A stretch of 40,238 bases of DNA from Candidatus Nitrosopumilus sp. (GCA_003702545.1 REGK01000003.1:1-40238), one strand, 5' to 3'. Shown: positions 16,156 through 25,578, counted from the stretch's first letter. Notes: generated from the letters alone by a model not told the origin. Numbers and translations are program-made.

Positions 16156-16341
16156 TTATTCAACACCTATGCTTCTCATTGCAGCACAGGCCTTTCCACC
16201 TTTGATCCAACACTTACAAGAACACGATACTGCCTTTCCACTATCTATCTCCTTGACTACTTTATGGAAAATGCCTTCTCTCACTTTGGATTCTATTGTA
16301 ATGGTTTCATATTTTTCAGAATCTTGGAAATCTTCTACCAT
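16156..16341 (-). CDS. Small Cys-rich protein
   Basis: The 61-residue protein begins MVEDFQDSEKYETITIESK and has four Cys in a tight group near the C-terminus (CSCKCWIKGGKAC). The acidic N-terminal half and the Cys cluster suggest a small metal-binding or redox-active protein. I do not recognise a family. It is divergent from bioD and convergent with the Usp pair, with no reason from context to link it to either. The start ATG has no competing upstream start of note. Confidence 0.65.
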   Translation of the reverse strand: MVEDFQDSEKYETITIESKVREGIFHKVVKEIDSGKAVSCSCKCWIKGGKACAAMRSIGVE

Positions 16342-16377
16342 GATTACAAATTGCTGTGGCTATTTTTAATGATATGG

Positions 16378-17110
<733 letters not shown>

Positions 17111-17509
17111 CTAAGAATAGAATTCTTTGAACCCTTTGTCCGTAGAATAAAGCTCAACCTTTGGCCCAAACATTCCTTGCTTTTGTACAACTTTGATTAA
17201 ATCCCGTTTTTCTAATTGTTGCAAAATTGAATCAAGTTCCTTTGTATCCATTTTGATAGATCTCTGAATTTTTTCAAATGTATTTGCCCCCTGATGCATT
17301 ATTCCAAGAACTTGCATGTCTGAGGGTTTTGATTCTAGTGATTCTTCTTTAGGACTCCATTGAGAATTTTGTGTTTCTTGAACTGGTTCAGGTTGTGTGT
17401 AACCATCAATTCGTTGACGTCTTTTTGCAATGATTCTTGGAATGATTCTTGACAACGGAATGGCCAGAAAAATTATCAGATAAATCCAAGAAAAGTTCGG
17501 ATCAGCCAT
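17111..17509 (-). CDS. Membrane-anchored winged-helix-like protein
   Basis: The 132-residue protein has one N-terminal membrane helix (residues 7-25, WIYLIIFLAIPLSRIIP), a basic stretch RIIAKRRQRI, a polar linker of about 35 residues, and a C-terminal domain of helices and a wing (VLGIMHQGANTFEKIQRSIK, DSILQQLEKRDLIKVVQKQG, KVELYSTDKGFKEF) that looks like a winged helix-turn-helix. A membrane-tethered DNA-binding regulator is possible, but a protein-interaction role is not excluded. It is divergent from an SPFH gene and its stop abuts the bioD stop. Confidence 0.7.
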   Translation of the reverse strand: MADPNFSWIYLIIFLAIPLSRIIPRIIAKRRQRIDGYTQPEPVQETQNSQWSPKEESLESKPSDMQVLGIMHQGANTFEKIQRSIKMDTKELDSILQQLEKRDLIKVVQKQGMFGPKVELYSTDKGFKEFYS

Positions 17510-17561
17510 TAATCTAAAGTGACATCATTGAGATAAATTTGTTCATTTTAGACATGGATTT

Positions 17562-17569
17562 GTGCCTAA
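17562..17569 (+). promoter_or_regulatory. GTGCCTAA intergenic motif, copy 3
   Basis: GTGCCTAA followed by ATTC, in the divergent region between the winged-helix-like gene and the SPFH gene, 21 bases upstream of the SPFH TATA-like box (17590-17596). Confidence 0.35.
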
Positions 17570-17619
17570 ATTCACAATTTTGCAGATGGTATAATAGTAG
17601 TAACTGCTTACTCGAATAG

Positions 17620-18483
17620 TTGTCAAAGTACCAGTCTCCTAAGATGGATGTTAATATGAATGCCGCAAGAGGAATTGCAATCGGTATTTTGATTTTAATT
17701 ATTATTGGTGTTGTTGCATTTGCATCAGTCAAAATTGTAGATGCTGGTCATCGTGGTGTATTACTTCATTGGAATGCCGTTGATTTAACACAACCTCCAC
17801 TAGAAGAAGGCCTGCATTTTGTAGTTCCATTCCAAGATGACGTAGTAAACATTGAGGTTCGTACGCTAAAATATGCAAATGATGCTAGAAGTGCTTCAAG
17901 AGACTTGCAAACTGTTGAAACAACAGTTACTGTTAACTATCATCCTGATAGAGAATCAGTCCACAGGTTATACAAGAATCTTGGATTAGATTATGAGGAT
18001 AGAGTTATCCAACCTGCAATTGAAGAGACTGTAAAACAAGTAACTGCAAGATATAATGCTGAAGAACTAATTACAAAGAGACCTCTGGTAAAAGATGATA
18101 TTGAATCATCTATTCGAGAAAGACTAGATCAATTCGATATTGTTACTGAAGTAATCTCAATTACAGACTTTGAATTCTCTCCTTTGTTTGCACAAGCAAT
18201 TGAAGCAAAGGTAGAGGCAGAACAAAATGCACTCAAAGCCGAAAATGACTTGAGAAGAATTGAAGTTGAAGCGCGGCAAAGAGAGGCAAATGCAATTGGT
18301 GTTGCAAATGCAAACATTGCTGAGGCAAAAGGTGAGGCCGAAGCAATTGCAATTATCAACAAAGCCCTTGCAGAGAACCCAAATTATCTTGAATGGCTAA
18401 AGACTCAAGCCTGGGATGGAAAATTACCTCTAGTAGTTGGTGAAGGCGGAACTCCGTTTATTCAAATCCCAGTTAGTCCTTAG
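17620..18483 (+). CDS. SPFH/prohibitin-family membrane protein
   Basis: The 287-residue protein has an N-terminal membrane anchor (about residues 16-37), the band-7/SPFH domain starting at VDAGHRGVLLHWNAVDLTQP, with EEGLHFVVPFQDDVVNIEVR, and a long Ala/Glu-rich coiled coil (AIEAKVEAEQNALKAENDLR) as in prohibitins. Such proteins form large ring scaffolds that organise membranes and proteases. The first start is TTG at 17620, 27 bases from the centre of TATAATA (17590-17596), consistent with a leaderless TTG; ATG at 17644 is the alternative. The last bases overlap the convergent gene by 11. Confidence 0.9.
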   Translation: MSKYQSPKMDVNMNAARGIAIGILILIIIGVVAFASVKIVDAGHRGVLLHWNAVDLTQPPLEEGLHFVVPFQDDVVNIEVRTLKYANDARSASRDLQTVETTVTVNYHPDRESVHRLYKNLGLDYEDRVIQPAIEETVKQVTARYNAEELITKRPLVKDDIESSIRERLDQFDIVTEVISITDFEFSPLFAQAIEAKVEAEQNALKAENDLRRIEVEARQREANAIGVANANIAEAKGEAEAIAIINKALAENPNYLEWLKTQAWDGKLPLVVGEGGTPFIQIPVSP

Positions 18484-18778
18484 AACTTTCGTGTTTGGCA
18501 TCTCTAATAGAGTCATACATTGCCAGAAATTCATCAGGACCCTTCTGAATGTATCTTTTTTCAAGATTTTGAATCTCTTTGTGTGATATGTTCTCTCCTT
18601 TGTTTTGATAATACTCTTTGATTATTTCAAAAGGCGTTATTTTGATATTGTATTTTTGCAATGCGTTATTTACTGCCCTTTTACACATTAAATCGTAGAT
18701 GAAATATTTGTAGACTAGATATCCTGAAAGTCCTACAATTGCTACAATTACAACTGGAATGATAATTATTGATGCCAT
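18473..18778 (-). CDS. Small membrane protein of unknown function
   Basis: The 101-residue protein has one N-terminal membrane helix (residues 3-22, IIIIPVVIVAIVGLSGYL) and a charged helical remainder (FEIIKEYYQNKGENISHKEI). I do not recognise a family. Its 3' end overlaps the SPFH gene by 11 bases in convergent orientation, and the next minus-strand gene upstream ends 41 bases away. Confidence 0.6.
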   Translation of the reverse strand: MASIIIIPVVIVAIVGLSGYLVYKYFIYDLMCKRAVNNALQKYNIKITPFEIIKEYYQNKGENISHKEIQNLEKRYIQKGPDEFLAMYDSIRDAKHESSKD

Positions 18779-18818
18779 GTATTTGGTCCGTTTTTTTGAT
18801 ATTTATTCCCTTTTTGAA

Positions 18819-19391
18819 CTATATGCGTAAAATTTTGAACTTGTTTGCACCGCCAACATTACTAAACTGAGCAATCTCAAAGATAATTTTGGAAAATGTT
18901 GAATTATTCTTTGATAAAACAAATGTCTTGTTTTCTAGTGCTATCTCTTCAGATAGAACAATCCAGATATTTTCTTTGATTGGTTGAACATTTTCTAGTT
19001 GTGAGATTTTCTCTTCAATTACTTTTTTGTCAGATGTTTTTGGAATGCATATCACTAATGACATTTTAGAATCTTTTTCTAGTGTCTTTACATCTGGAAC
19101 TACAATATCTAACTCTGTTCCCTTGTACTCTACCTTTCTTTGACTGTTTAGTAATGCGTTAGTTAACAAATAGTGCAAGATTCCAGTTGCCAAAACTCCT
19201 ACTGCAACATCTTTTTCATCCATTGATACAGTCTTGTCATAGCAGTTCTGAATTATTTCATCAATCACAACATTGAACTTTTTCTCAGAAATTAACTGTG
19301 GAATTGTTTGTGAACTTTTGATATAATCAAACAGGTAGTCTTTGATTGGGTTTGCTTCCTCATCCATGAATTGCATCTCTTTTGAGGCCAT
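18819..19391 (-). CDS. Protein of unknown function, possible nuclease-like fold
   Basis: The 190-residue protein has an N-terminal helical half (ANPIKDYLFDYIKSSQTIP; GVLATGILHYLLTNALLN) and a C-terminal alpha/beta half. The strand pattern VEYKGTELDIVVPDVKTLEK followed by SLVICIPKT has a faint likeness to PD-(D/E)XK nucleases, but the catalytic Glu before the Lys is absent (IPK instead of E-x-K), so activity is doubtful. There is no membrane segment. No family is assigned. Confidence 0.6.
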   Translation of the reverse strand: MASKEMQFMDEEANPIKDYLFDYIKSSQTIPQLISEKKFNVVIDEIIQNCYDKTVSMDEKDVAVGVLATGILHYLLTNALLNSQRKVEYKGTELDIVVPDVKTLEKDSKMSLVICIPKTSDKKVIEEKISQLENVQPIKENIWIVLSEEIALENKTFVLSKNNSTFSKIIFEIAQFSNVGGANKFKILRI

Positions 19392-19448
19392 ATATGATTA
19401 ATCCATACTTTACAAGACTCTTAAATTCAATAAAGTGAATCAAATAAC

Positions 19449-19748
19449 ATGGGCAAATCCCTCATGGATTACAATATTGAGCAGTCTTCTTCATCAGATA
19501 TCAAAAACATCAAATGGACACAAAAAAATACATCTGAACCAAAAAAACAAAAGAAAAAGAGAAACAAAATCTCTCCCACCAATACAATTCCTGTAAAAGA
19601 ATCAAAAAGAAATCAACCTGCTCACAAGGTTTTCAAAATTGAAGAGAACATAAATTCATCAAAAAAGAACAAGATCAAAAAAAGAGTTCAAAACTCTTCA
19701 TTAGATAACTGCAAAATAGAGCAAGGATGGAAACGAAAAGCTAGGTAA
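19449..19748 (+). CDS. Lys/Ser-rich low-complexity protein
   Basis: The 99-residue frame encodes a highly charged, probably disordered protein with Lys-rich blocks (KKQKKKRNKISPTNT; SSKKNKIKKRVQNSS) and no hydrophobic core. It might bind nucleic acid. It has a good ATG and stands alone between two minus-strand genes, but low complexity makes it hard to tell from chance; the balanced Ser/Asn content and absence of an alternative reading favour a real gene. Confidence 0.45.
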   Translation: MGKSLMDYNIEQSSSSDIKNIKWTQKNTSEPKKQKKKRNKISPTNTIPVKESKRNQPAHKVFKIEENINSSKKNKIKKRVQNSSLDNCKIEQGWKRKAR

Positions 19749-19810
19749 CTAATTGTAGATTCTGATTTTCACAAACTAATGGGTAAAAATAAGAAAAAAT
19801 GTAGTTAATC

Positions 19811-20233
19811 CTAAAGCACAATATCTTTTACAATATTCATAATTGGTATTGGGATTTCTTTATTCTTGAAACAGTATTTGATGAAACTCATCACTCTTTC
19901 CTGAGTGCCTTTTTCATCTTTCAATTCGGTCTTTAATTCGGGGATTTGAGATTCTGACTCATTTACCATTTTTTCAACTAACTCCATTCCTGTAGAGTTA
20001 ATTCTAGTAATCCAAGGAGTTGAAAAAGAACCTGCTTCATCCACTCCTCCTCTGACTAAATTCTCATTAATCAGATAAATCATGTTTGCATCAATTACTT
20101 TGTTATCGTATTCTTGCAACTCTGGAATAACGTAGAAAAATTTACCCTCATTTTCAGATTGTCCATAAGCCCTTTTGCAACATTCAAACAAAATAACAAT
20201 TCTGATTTTTACATCTCTTTCTTTTTCATTCAT
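19811..20233 (-). CDS. Predicted winged-helix protein
   Basis: The 140-residue protein has the order expected of a winged helix: helix RDVKIRIVILFECCKRAYGQ, helices NKVIDANMIYLINENLVRGG, a wing GSFSTPWITRINSTGMELVE and a C-terminal helical extension with two Lys-rich stretches. This resembles YjcQ-type and PadR-like DNA-binding folds, but the assignment is by pattern only. It could be a transcriptional regulator. It lies 39 bases downstream of a small membrane protein gene on the same strand. Confidence 0.6.
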   Translation of the reverse strand: MNEKERDVKIRIVILFECCKRAYGQSENEGKFFYVIPELQEYDNKVIDANMIYLINENLVRGGVDEAGSFSTPWITRINSTGMELVEKMVNESESQIPELKTELKDEKGTQERVMSFIKYCFKNKEIPIPIMNIVKDIVL

Positions 20234-20272
20234 TTTCTAATCCTCATTATACAAGTAATATTTTAGCAAAAT

Positions 20273-20566
20273 CTAAGGATTCCCAAAATACTCATTCTTT
20301 TGTACTTCTGTACCATATGCCGTCATAGCTTTATCTAAACAATCTTCATAAGCTCCTTTTTTTACAATACCTTCTGCAAACATGAGATTAATGTTATTTG
20401 AAATTCCAGTTTCTATAGAGTCAAAATCAACAGCACATTTTTCAAATGCCTCTCCAAGCAATCTTTGATTTTCTTTCAAGCTCATGTCATTAATTATGTA
20501 AAATGTAATTAGAACAATTAATGCAATAATAGCTACAATAATGACGCCGATAAACATGGTTTTCAT
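20273..20566 (-). CDS. Small membrane protein of unknown function
   Basis: The 97-residue protein has one N-terminal membrane helix (about residues 4-25, MFIGVIIVAIIALIVLITFY) followed by a polar domain with two Cys (KCAVDF and DCLDKAMT) that could pair outside the membrane. No family is recognised. The winged-helix gene lies 39 bases downstream on the same strand, so the two may form a small operon. Confidence 0.6.
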   Translation of the reverse strand: MKTMFIGVIIVAIIALIVLITFYIINDMSLKENQRLLGEAFEKCAVDFDSIETGISNNINLMFAEGIVKKGAYEDCLDKAMTAYGTEVQKNEYFGNP

Positions 20567-20615
20567 AATAACAAACTAACCTAGTCCATTTTAAACAATA
20601 TTGCCAATTCTCATA

Positions 20616-20792
20616 ATGCCATTATGTAACATGCTAGGTTGTAATACTGAGGCTTTTGCCAAGGTTATGTATTATCACTTTGAAGAGGGGATGAAAAGAC
20701 CATTCTGCAAGGAGATAATGCGATATTGTATGAATCACGCCATACAGATTTCTCAAGATGATCATTCAATCAAGATTCAGGTTTTGAGTTAG
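20616..20792 (+). CDS. Small Cys-containing protein of unknown function
   Basis: From the ATG at 20616 the frame encodes 58 residues, MPLCNMLGCNTEAFAKVMYY and onward, with four Cys (two near the start, one in RPFCKEI, one in RYCMNHA). A TATA-like TTTTAAA (20589-20595) is centred 24 bases upstream of this ATG, which supports it over the TTG at 20601. The amphipathic helices and Cys pattern suggest a compact metal-binding domain. Unknown function. Confidence 0.5.
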   Translation: MPLCNMLGCNTEAFAKVMYYHFEEGMKRPFCKEIMRYCMNHAIQISQDDHSIKIQVLS

Positions 20793-20871
20793 ACAAATTC
20801 TTGTTGTAAAACGCCTAAAGAGATTTTTTTACTGATTTATCTTATGTTTTTTGTGATAACGTATCCACAAA

Positions 20872-22266
20872 CTACTCATTGTAGATGTAACGTCTCTCTC
20901 CGCGAGACTCTGTGTCAGTCTTTACATGAACCAAACTAAACTCTTTTTTAGATTTGAGCATTGGTTCCTCAAGTGATAGTCTGTTTTCGTGCAACTCTTC
21001 ATATTCTTCCCATGTCAGTCTGCGCCTCTCTCCAATTTCTGCCTCTAGATTCATGTTCTTTACAATCTCCTCAAACTCTGGCTGGACCACTCCGCTAAAC
21101 ACCATTGCACTACTACCGCTACCATAAGAGCCAAAGCCAATTCTTTTTCCTTCTAACTGAATTCCTTTTTGATACTCAAACTCTAAACTACTTCTAAATC
21201 CCAAATACAATGATGCAGTGTACAGATTACCAATCATGCTAGATGCAATAAGGGAACTAGCAAGTTTTGATTCATACACTTCTTGATACTCTGGTGTTTT
21301 AGTGAATAGTTTGGTAAACTCGTGATCTTTTGTCATAAACTCTTCGTCTCCCAATACTGATTCTATTGTTCCGCGAGGATCTTTTGGAACTGGCTCTTCC
21401 ATTCCAATCTCTTGTAAGACTTTCTTCCATCTTGGGAGTTGGCGCCATTCATGTCTTACCAAGTATGCCAATGCCTTTTTGCCCATGTTGCTGTAAGGCA
21501 AGTGCATGTTGATGTAATCCATATGGTCTAGTATGGTTTCTCCTGGTTCGATGTTGATTAATCCTGTAGAGATTACTTTTTTCTTGTATGCTTCAAGTGC
21601 TTTTCTTACTTGAATCATGTATAGCATGTTGGAATACTGTCCATGAACAATTGGAGTCTCTTTTCCAAATGGTCTATAGAAATCATATTCGTCTTTAATT
21701 GAAGTTGATGTTACTTTTGGGTCAAATGCCAATAATCTTGGGTTGTCATTGAGAAGCATAACAACAGCTCCTGCACCTTGGGTCATCTCTCCGCTAGAAC
21801 CCATATCGTATTTTGCAATGTCTGATACTACTACAAGTGCATGTTTTCCTTCTGCCTCTCCAGCTCTAATCCAGTTTGTATTGTCATATAGGGCATAAGA
21901 GCCACTTACACAAGCAAATTTGGTCTCTACCCCACCACAGTGCTCAAAAGCACCTTGACCGTAAACTTGCTCTAACATTCCAATAACAAAAGAATTCATT
22001 GCCTTTGATTCATCAAATGAAGATTCAGTGGATACGTATAATCTGCCAATATCGTCAGGAGATAACTTGTTTTTTTGCATAATCTTCAAACAAGCATTTG
22101 CAGCCAAGATTGCTGGATCTTGATTGGCATCAACTATTGCCATTTGAGAAACACCAAGACCTTTTTGTAATTTTACTGGGTCTAATCCTCGAGCTTCAGC
22201 AAAATCTGCTGCATCAATGTATAATCGAGGAATGTAAATTGCAATATCGTCAATTCCAGCTGCCAT
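20872..22266 (-). CDS. Hydroxymethylglutaryl-CoA synthase
   Basis: The 464-residue enzyme condenses acetyl-CoA and acetoacetyl-CoA to HMG-CoA for mevalonate and hence archaeal lipids. The catalytic set fits the family: E81 in STESSFDESKA, nucleophile C119 in TKFACVSGSYAL, and H255 in INMHLPYSNMGKKAL. The length and the HxPY-MGKKA segment resemble the bacterial/eukaryotic type more than the roughly 350-residue archaeal type that sits with a thiolase and a DUF35 gene. Here it stands alone; a thiolase-DUF35 pair lies at 30886-32300. Confidence 0.9.
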   Translation of the reverse strand: MAAGIDDIAIYIPRLYIDAADFAEARGLDPVKLQKGLGVSQMAIVDANQDPAILAANACLKIMQKNKLSPDDIGRLYVSTESSFDESKAMNSFVIGMLEQVYGQGAFEHCGGVETKFACVSGSYALYDNTNWIRAGEAEGKHALVVVSDIAKYDMGSSGEMTQGAGAVVMLLNDNPRLLAFDPKVTSTSIKDEYDFYRPFGKETPIVHGQYSNMLYMIQVRKALEAYKKKVISTGLINIEPGETILDHMDYINMHLPYSNMGKKALAYLVRHEWRQLPRWKKVLQEIGMEEPVPKDPRGTIESVLGDEEFMTKDHEFTKLFTKTPEYQEVYESKLASSLIASSMIGNLYTASLYLGFRSSLEFEYQKGIQLEGKRIGFGSYGSGSSAMVFSGVVQPEFEEIVKNMNLEAEIGERRRLTWEEYEELHENRLSLEEPMLKSKKEFSLVHVKTDTESRGERRYIYNE

Positions 22267-22354
22267 AAGCTTGCCTCCGAGAATTCATTAATAAGGTTAG
22301 CGGGTAAATTCTAGATAACTAGGAAGCAAGTTTTGGTAATTTTCTTGACAAATT

Positions 22355-22362
22355 ATGCGTAA
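22355..22362 (+). promoter_or_regulatory. ATGCGTAA variant of the intergenic motif
   Basis: ATGCGTAA followed by TTTT lies between the DsbA-like gene stop (10 bases away) and the HMG-CoA synthase gene. It differs from GTGCCTAA at two positions and may be unrelated. Confidence 0.2.
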
Positions 22363-22371
22363 TTTTGATCG

Positions 22372-23103
22372 CTAACTCTGTTTTTCAAGTTCTGCTTCAA
22401 AAGTTCTTTCAAATGTCTCATATGGTTGGGCGCCAAACAATTTTGTGACCTTTCCATCAGGACCAATTACAAAAAATGCCGGAGTTCCAGTTAGTTCTAG
22501 TGCTCTTGCATCATCATTACTTGCAACTATAATTTGAGAATGATTGCCATCAACCATACATTTGGACCACTGTTCTACATCCAATCCAATCTCTTGTGCA
22601 AATCTCAACAGATTTTCTGAAGATGCCCATCCGTTATTCTCTCCAGTCCAATTGTTGTACAAAATATCATGATACTCCCAGAACATTCCTTGATCACTTG
22701 CACAATGTGCACCATGAGATGCATTAACTGAATCAGGACCAATAATGTTGTAATCTTTGAATATCATTCGTACCTTTCCAGTCTCTACATAATTTTTCAA
22801 AATTTCTCCTTCAGTGGAATGAAAGAAAACATTGCAGAAATGACATTGATAATCTCCAAACTCTACCAGGGTCACTGGAGCATTAGAATCTCCCAATATT
22901 GGTGAGCCATTACTCAAAAATGTCTCCTGTGTTATTTTGGCAGGCCCCTGTGGTTCAACTGTGGGGGTTGGTTGCATTATTAGTTCAGGCTGACTATTCA
23001 CTCCATCAAAGCTCAAAAACACAATAACCAAAACTACTGCAGAAATCACTGCACCAATTGCTAGTGATGGACCATGTATCAATGAAATTTGAGAATTTTT
23101 CAA
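22372..23103 (-). CDS. DsbA-like exported thiol oxidoreductase
   Basis: The 243-residue protein has one N-terminal membrane helix (about residues 12-32), a Pro-rich linker, and a DsbA/thioredoxin-4 domain. The redox motif is C87-HF-C90 in EFGDYQCHFCNVFF, and the cis-Pro loop reads LTGTPAFFVIG. It should act outside the cytoplasmic membrane in forming or rearranging disulphides. Members of this family are numerous in thaumarchaeal genomes. It stands alone, with 105 bases to the HMG-CoA synthase gene downstream. Confidence 0.92.
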   Translation of the reverse strand: MKNSQISLIHGPSLAIGAVISAVVLVIVFLSFDGVNSQPELIMQPTPTVEPQGPAKITQETFLSNGSPILGDSNAPVTLVEFGDYQCHFCNVFFHSTEGEILKNYVETGKVRMIFKDYNIIGPDSVNASHGAHCASDQGMFWEYHDILYNNWTGENNGWASSENLLRFAQEIGLDVEQWSKCMVDGNHSQIIVASNDDARALELTGTPAFFVIGPDGKVTKLFGAQPYETFERTFEAELEKQS

Positions 23104-23246
23104 CTCATTTAGTCTTTGTGTTAAGGTGAACTGTTATTGTCTGGGGTTTTACCCAAAGTAAACACTTGTAGAATTCTTAATGATTTTGTTGTTATCTGTG
23201 GATTCATCATCAAACCCTTCTATCATGTCTATTTTTTGAACTAATC

Positions 23247-23255
23247 TAAATAAAT
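23247..23255 (+). promoter_or_regulatory. TATA-like box of the GAPDH gene
   Basis: TAAATAAAT is centred 25 bases before the GAPDH ATG at 23276, the spacing of a leaderless archaeal promoter. Confidence 0.5.
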
Positions 23256-23275
23256 GGGACAAGATTAGAAATTTT

Positions 23276-24328
23276 ATGAAAAAAGTCTTTGTTAATGGGT
23301 ATGGTTCTATAGGCAGTAGAATCACTGCTTTTCTCAAAGATGATCCTGAAATTACAGTTGTGGGTGTGGGAAAATACTCTCCAGATGATGATGTTAATGT
23401 TGCAATATCAAGAGGATTGAATGTCTATGTTCCTGAAAAGAAATTAGATGAATTCAAAGATTTCAAAATTTCAGGCTCTATAGAGTCTGCATTAGACCAA
23501 TCAGATTTAGTTATTGATGCAGCTCCGGGAGGACACGGATACAAGAACAAGAAAAATTTGTACGAACCACGAAACCTTCCTGCAATTTACCAAGGTGGAG
23601 AATCCACTTTGGGTGATGAATCAGTCTCTGATTTGTTGTTTAACTCTAGGGCAAACTATGATCTTGCAATTGGAAAATCACATGTCATGCAGGGAAGCTG
23701 CAATGTAACTGGTATGGGAAGAATTCTTGAACCATTGCGAGACAAGTTTGGAGATGATTTGATTCGATTCGATGTTACACTAGTTAGGAGATGGGCAGAC
23801 ATTGAGCAGACTGAGAAAAAACTCTCTGACACTATAGAGATGACAGAAAAGCCACACCACGGTGATGATGTAAAGTTGTACTTTGGAAAAGACGCACCGT
23901 TGTATGTCCGAGCAATCAAAGTTCCAACAAGACAGATGCACTTGCACATTATGGATATTAGATTCAAAGACACTGCGCCAAAACCTTCAGAAATTCATGA
24001 ATTGTTTACAAACGAATTTGGTGTTGCAACATTATGGACTGCAAAGGGCACAAAAGATGTTAGAGATTATGCCCAGAATATGGGATTTAACTTTACAGAT
24101 ACCAACATGATTCACATTCATGCAAACATGACTACCTCTATTGGCGATACTGTTCAAATGATGTATTCAGATGATCAAACAGGAATAGTTATTCCAGAGA
24201 ATCATATGTTGATGCAAGCAATGTTGTTTGAAAAATCATATGCAGACGCATTTGCACATACTGAATCAATATTTCACATGGTTGAAAAGAAGCAAAAACT
24301 ACAAGAGCATTTTGCAAAAACTGACTAG
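23276..24328 (+). CDS. gap: Glyceraldehyde-3-phosphate dehydrogenase, archaeal type
   Basis: The 350-residue protein is the type II (archaeal) GAPDH that interconverts glyceraldehyde 3-phosphate and 1,3-bisphosphoglycerate. The NAD(P) fold is at the start (KKVFVNGYGSIGSRITAFLK), the catalytic nucleophile is C142 in QGSCNVTGMGRI, and RRWADIEQTEK and KVPTRQMHLHIM are further conserved parts. Gluconeogenic use is likely in an autotroph. Its 3' end overlaps the convergent CorC-like gene by four bases. Confidence 0.95.
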   Translation: MKKVFVNGYGSIGSRITAFLKDDPEITVVGVGKYSPDDDVNVAISRGLNVYVPEKKLDEFKDFKISGSIESALDQSDLVIDAAPGGHGYKNKKNLYEPRNLPAIYQGGESTLGDESVSDLLFNSRANYDLAIGKSHVMQGSCNVTGMGRILEPLRDKFGDDLIRFDVTLVRRWADIEQTEKKLSDTIEMTEKPHHGDDVKLYFGKDAPLYVRAIKVPTRQMHLHIMDIRFKDTAPKPSEIHELFTNEFGVATLWTAKGTKDVRDYAQNMGFNFTDTNMIHIHANMTTSIGDTVQMMYSDDQTGIVIPENHMLMQAMLFEKSYADAFAHTESIFHMVEKKQKLQEHFAKTD

Positions 24329-25578
24329 GTTTTAATTTTCTCTATTCTAATTTTTTGAGGAATGTTCTTTGAGACTTTTTCTACAACTATTCTAAGATCT
24401 TCTACCTCTACTTTGTCGCCTTCCTGTGGAATGTCTTGTAGTCTTTCATGTAGTAGACCATTCAATGTTGCATAGTCGTCTCCTTCAGGTACGTTGGTTT
24501 TGAAAATTTCATTTAGAATATCAATTTCAATGTCTCCGTTTGTGATGATTGTATCTTGATCAATTCTCTCATAACCTCTAGTTCTAGTAATGTCTGTCTC
24601 ATCTTCAATCTCGCCTACAATCTCTTCTAACAAATCCTCTAGTGTAACTAGTCCTTCGACTCCACCGTGTTCATCAACAACAATTGCCATGTGTGTCTTT
24701 CGTCCTTTCATCTCTTTTAGTAATGCACTAACCATCTTTTCTTGTGATGCAAATACAGGTTTTCTTGCAATTTGCTCCAAGCTTACAACTTCGTTGTCTT
24801 TTTCTAATTCTTTTAAGACATCCCTTGCATGGATGAAACCAACAATGTCATCTTGTGTTTGACCATAAATTGGGATTCTAGAGTGACCACTTTGGTTAAT
24901 TTGTGGTAATGCTTCAAAAAGTAACATCTTTGAATTTAGTGTGAACATTTTTGTTCTTGGGGTCATTACTGAGCGAATTACAGTATCATCAAATTTCAAA
25001 GCCCCGTGAACTAACTCCATTTCGTCTTTCTCAAGTGCTTTTTCTTCCAATCCTTGATCAATGACTCCTTTAATCTCCTCTTCAGTAATCGGTGGAGGGG
25101 CATAACTGCTGCCTGTCAATCTAACAACTCCTTTTGTAATGGTTTCAAAGAATTTTACAACTGGATAAAATGCATAACTGAATCCTAACAATATTGGTGC
25201 ATATCTTAATGCAATTTTAGTAGAATTTGCATTACAGTATGTCTTTGGTGTAATTTCACCAAAAATCAGAATCAAAAAGGTCATGATTCCTACAGCAATT
25301 CCCAACCCTTCATCTCCAAACATTCGAATTGCAATACTAGTTGCCAGGGCAGATGCCCCAACATTTACCAGATTATTTCCCAGATTTACACTTGACATCA
25401 TCCATCCAGGGTTTGTTTTTAATTTGTGAAGTGCCTTTGAGCCTTTCTTGCCTTCATTAAATAACTGGATAACTTTGGATTTTCTTACTCCTACAAGAGC
25501 TACTTCCAGTCCACTAAAGAATCCTGATAATCCAATAAGTACAGCTAACGCTCCAATTTCAACCCATAAATCTACCAT
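24325..25578 (-). CDS. CNNM/CorC-type membrane protein with CBS domains
   Basis: The 417-residue protein has an N-terminal CNNM/DUF21 membrane domain (GLSGFFSGLEVALVGVRKSK; VNLGNNLVNVGASALATSIA), two CBS domains in the middle (SVMTPRTKMFTLNSKM; RKPVFASQEKMVSALLKEM), and the C-terminal CorC/HlyC domain (RIDQDTIITNGDIEIDILNE). The family is linked to Mg2+/Co2+ or Na+ transport and to CBS ligand sensing (ATP, Mg). The old name hemolysin C is misleading. The start ATG is well defined, and it overlaps the GAPDH gene end by four bases. Confidence 0.92.
   Translation of the reverse strand: MVDLWVEIGALAVLIGLSGFFSGLEVALVGVRKSKVIQLFNEGKKGSKALHKLKTNPGWMMSSVNLGNNLVNVGASALATSIAIRMFGDEGLGIAVGIMTFLILIFGEITPKTYCNANSTKIALRYAPILLGFSYAFYPVVKFFETITKGVVRLTGSSYAPPPITEEEIKGVIDQGLEEKALEKDEMELVHGALKFDDTVIRSVMTPRTKMFTLNSKMLLFEALPQINQSGHSRIPIYGQTQDDIVGFIHARDVLKELEKDNEVVSLEQIARKPVFASQEKMVSALLKEMKGRKTHMAIVVDEHGGVEGLVTLEDLLEEIVGEIEDETDITRTRGYERIDQDTIITNGDIEIDILNEIFKTNVPEGDDYATLNGLLHERLQDIPQEGDKVEVEDLRIVVEKVSKNIPQKIRIEKIKT

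Noticed and set aside
18830-18837. ATGCGTAA copy near the end of the 18819-19391 gene
   Set aside because: It lies in coding sequence and differs from the main motif at two positions, so it is probably chance.
23152-23226. 25-residue minus-strand frame (starts MIEGFDDESTDNN) with a TATA-like box about 25 bases upstream
   Set aside because: Too short, low complexity, and the TATA-like sequence is better explained as the GAPDH promoter on the other strand.
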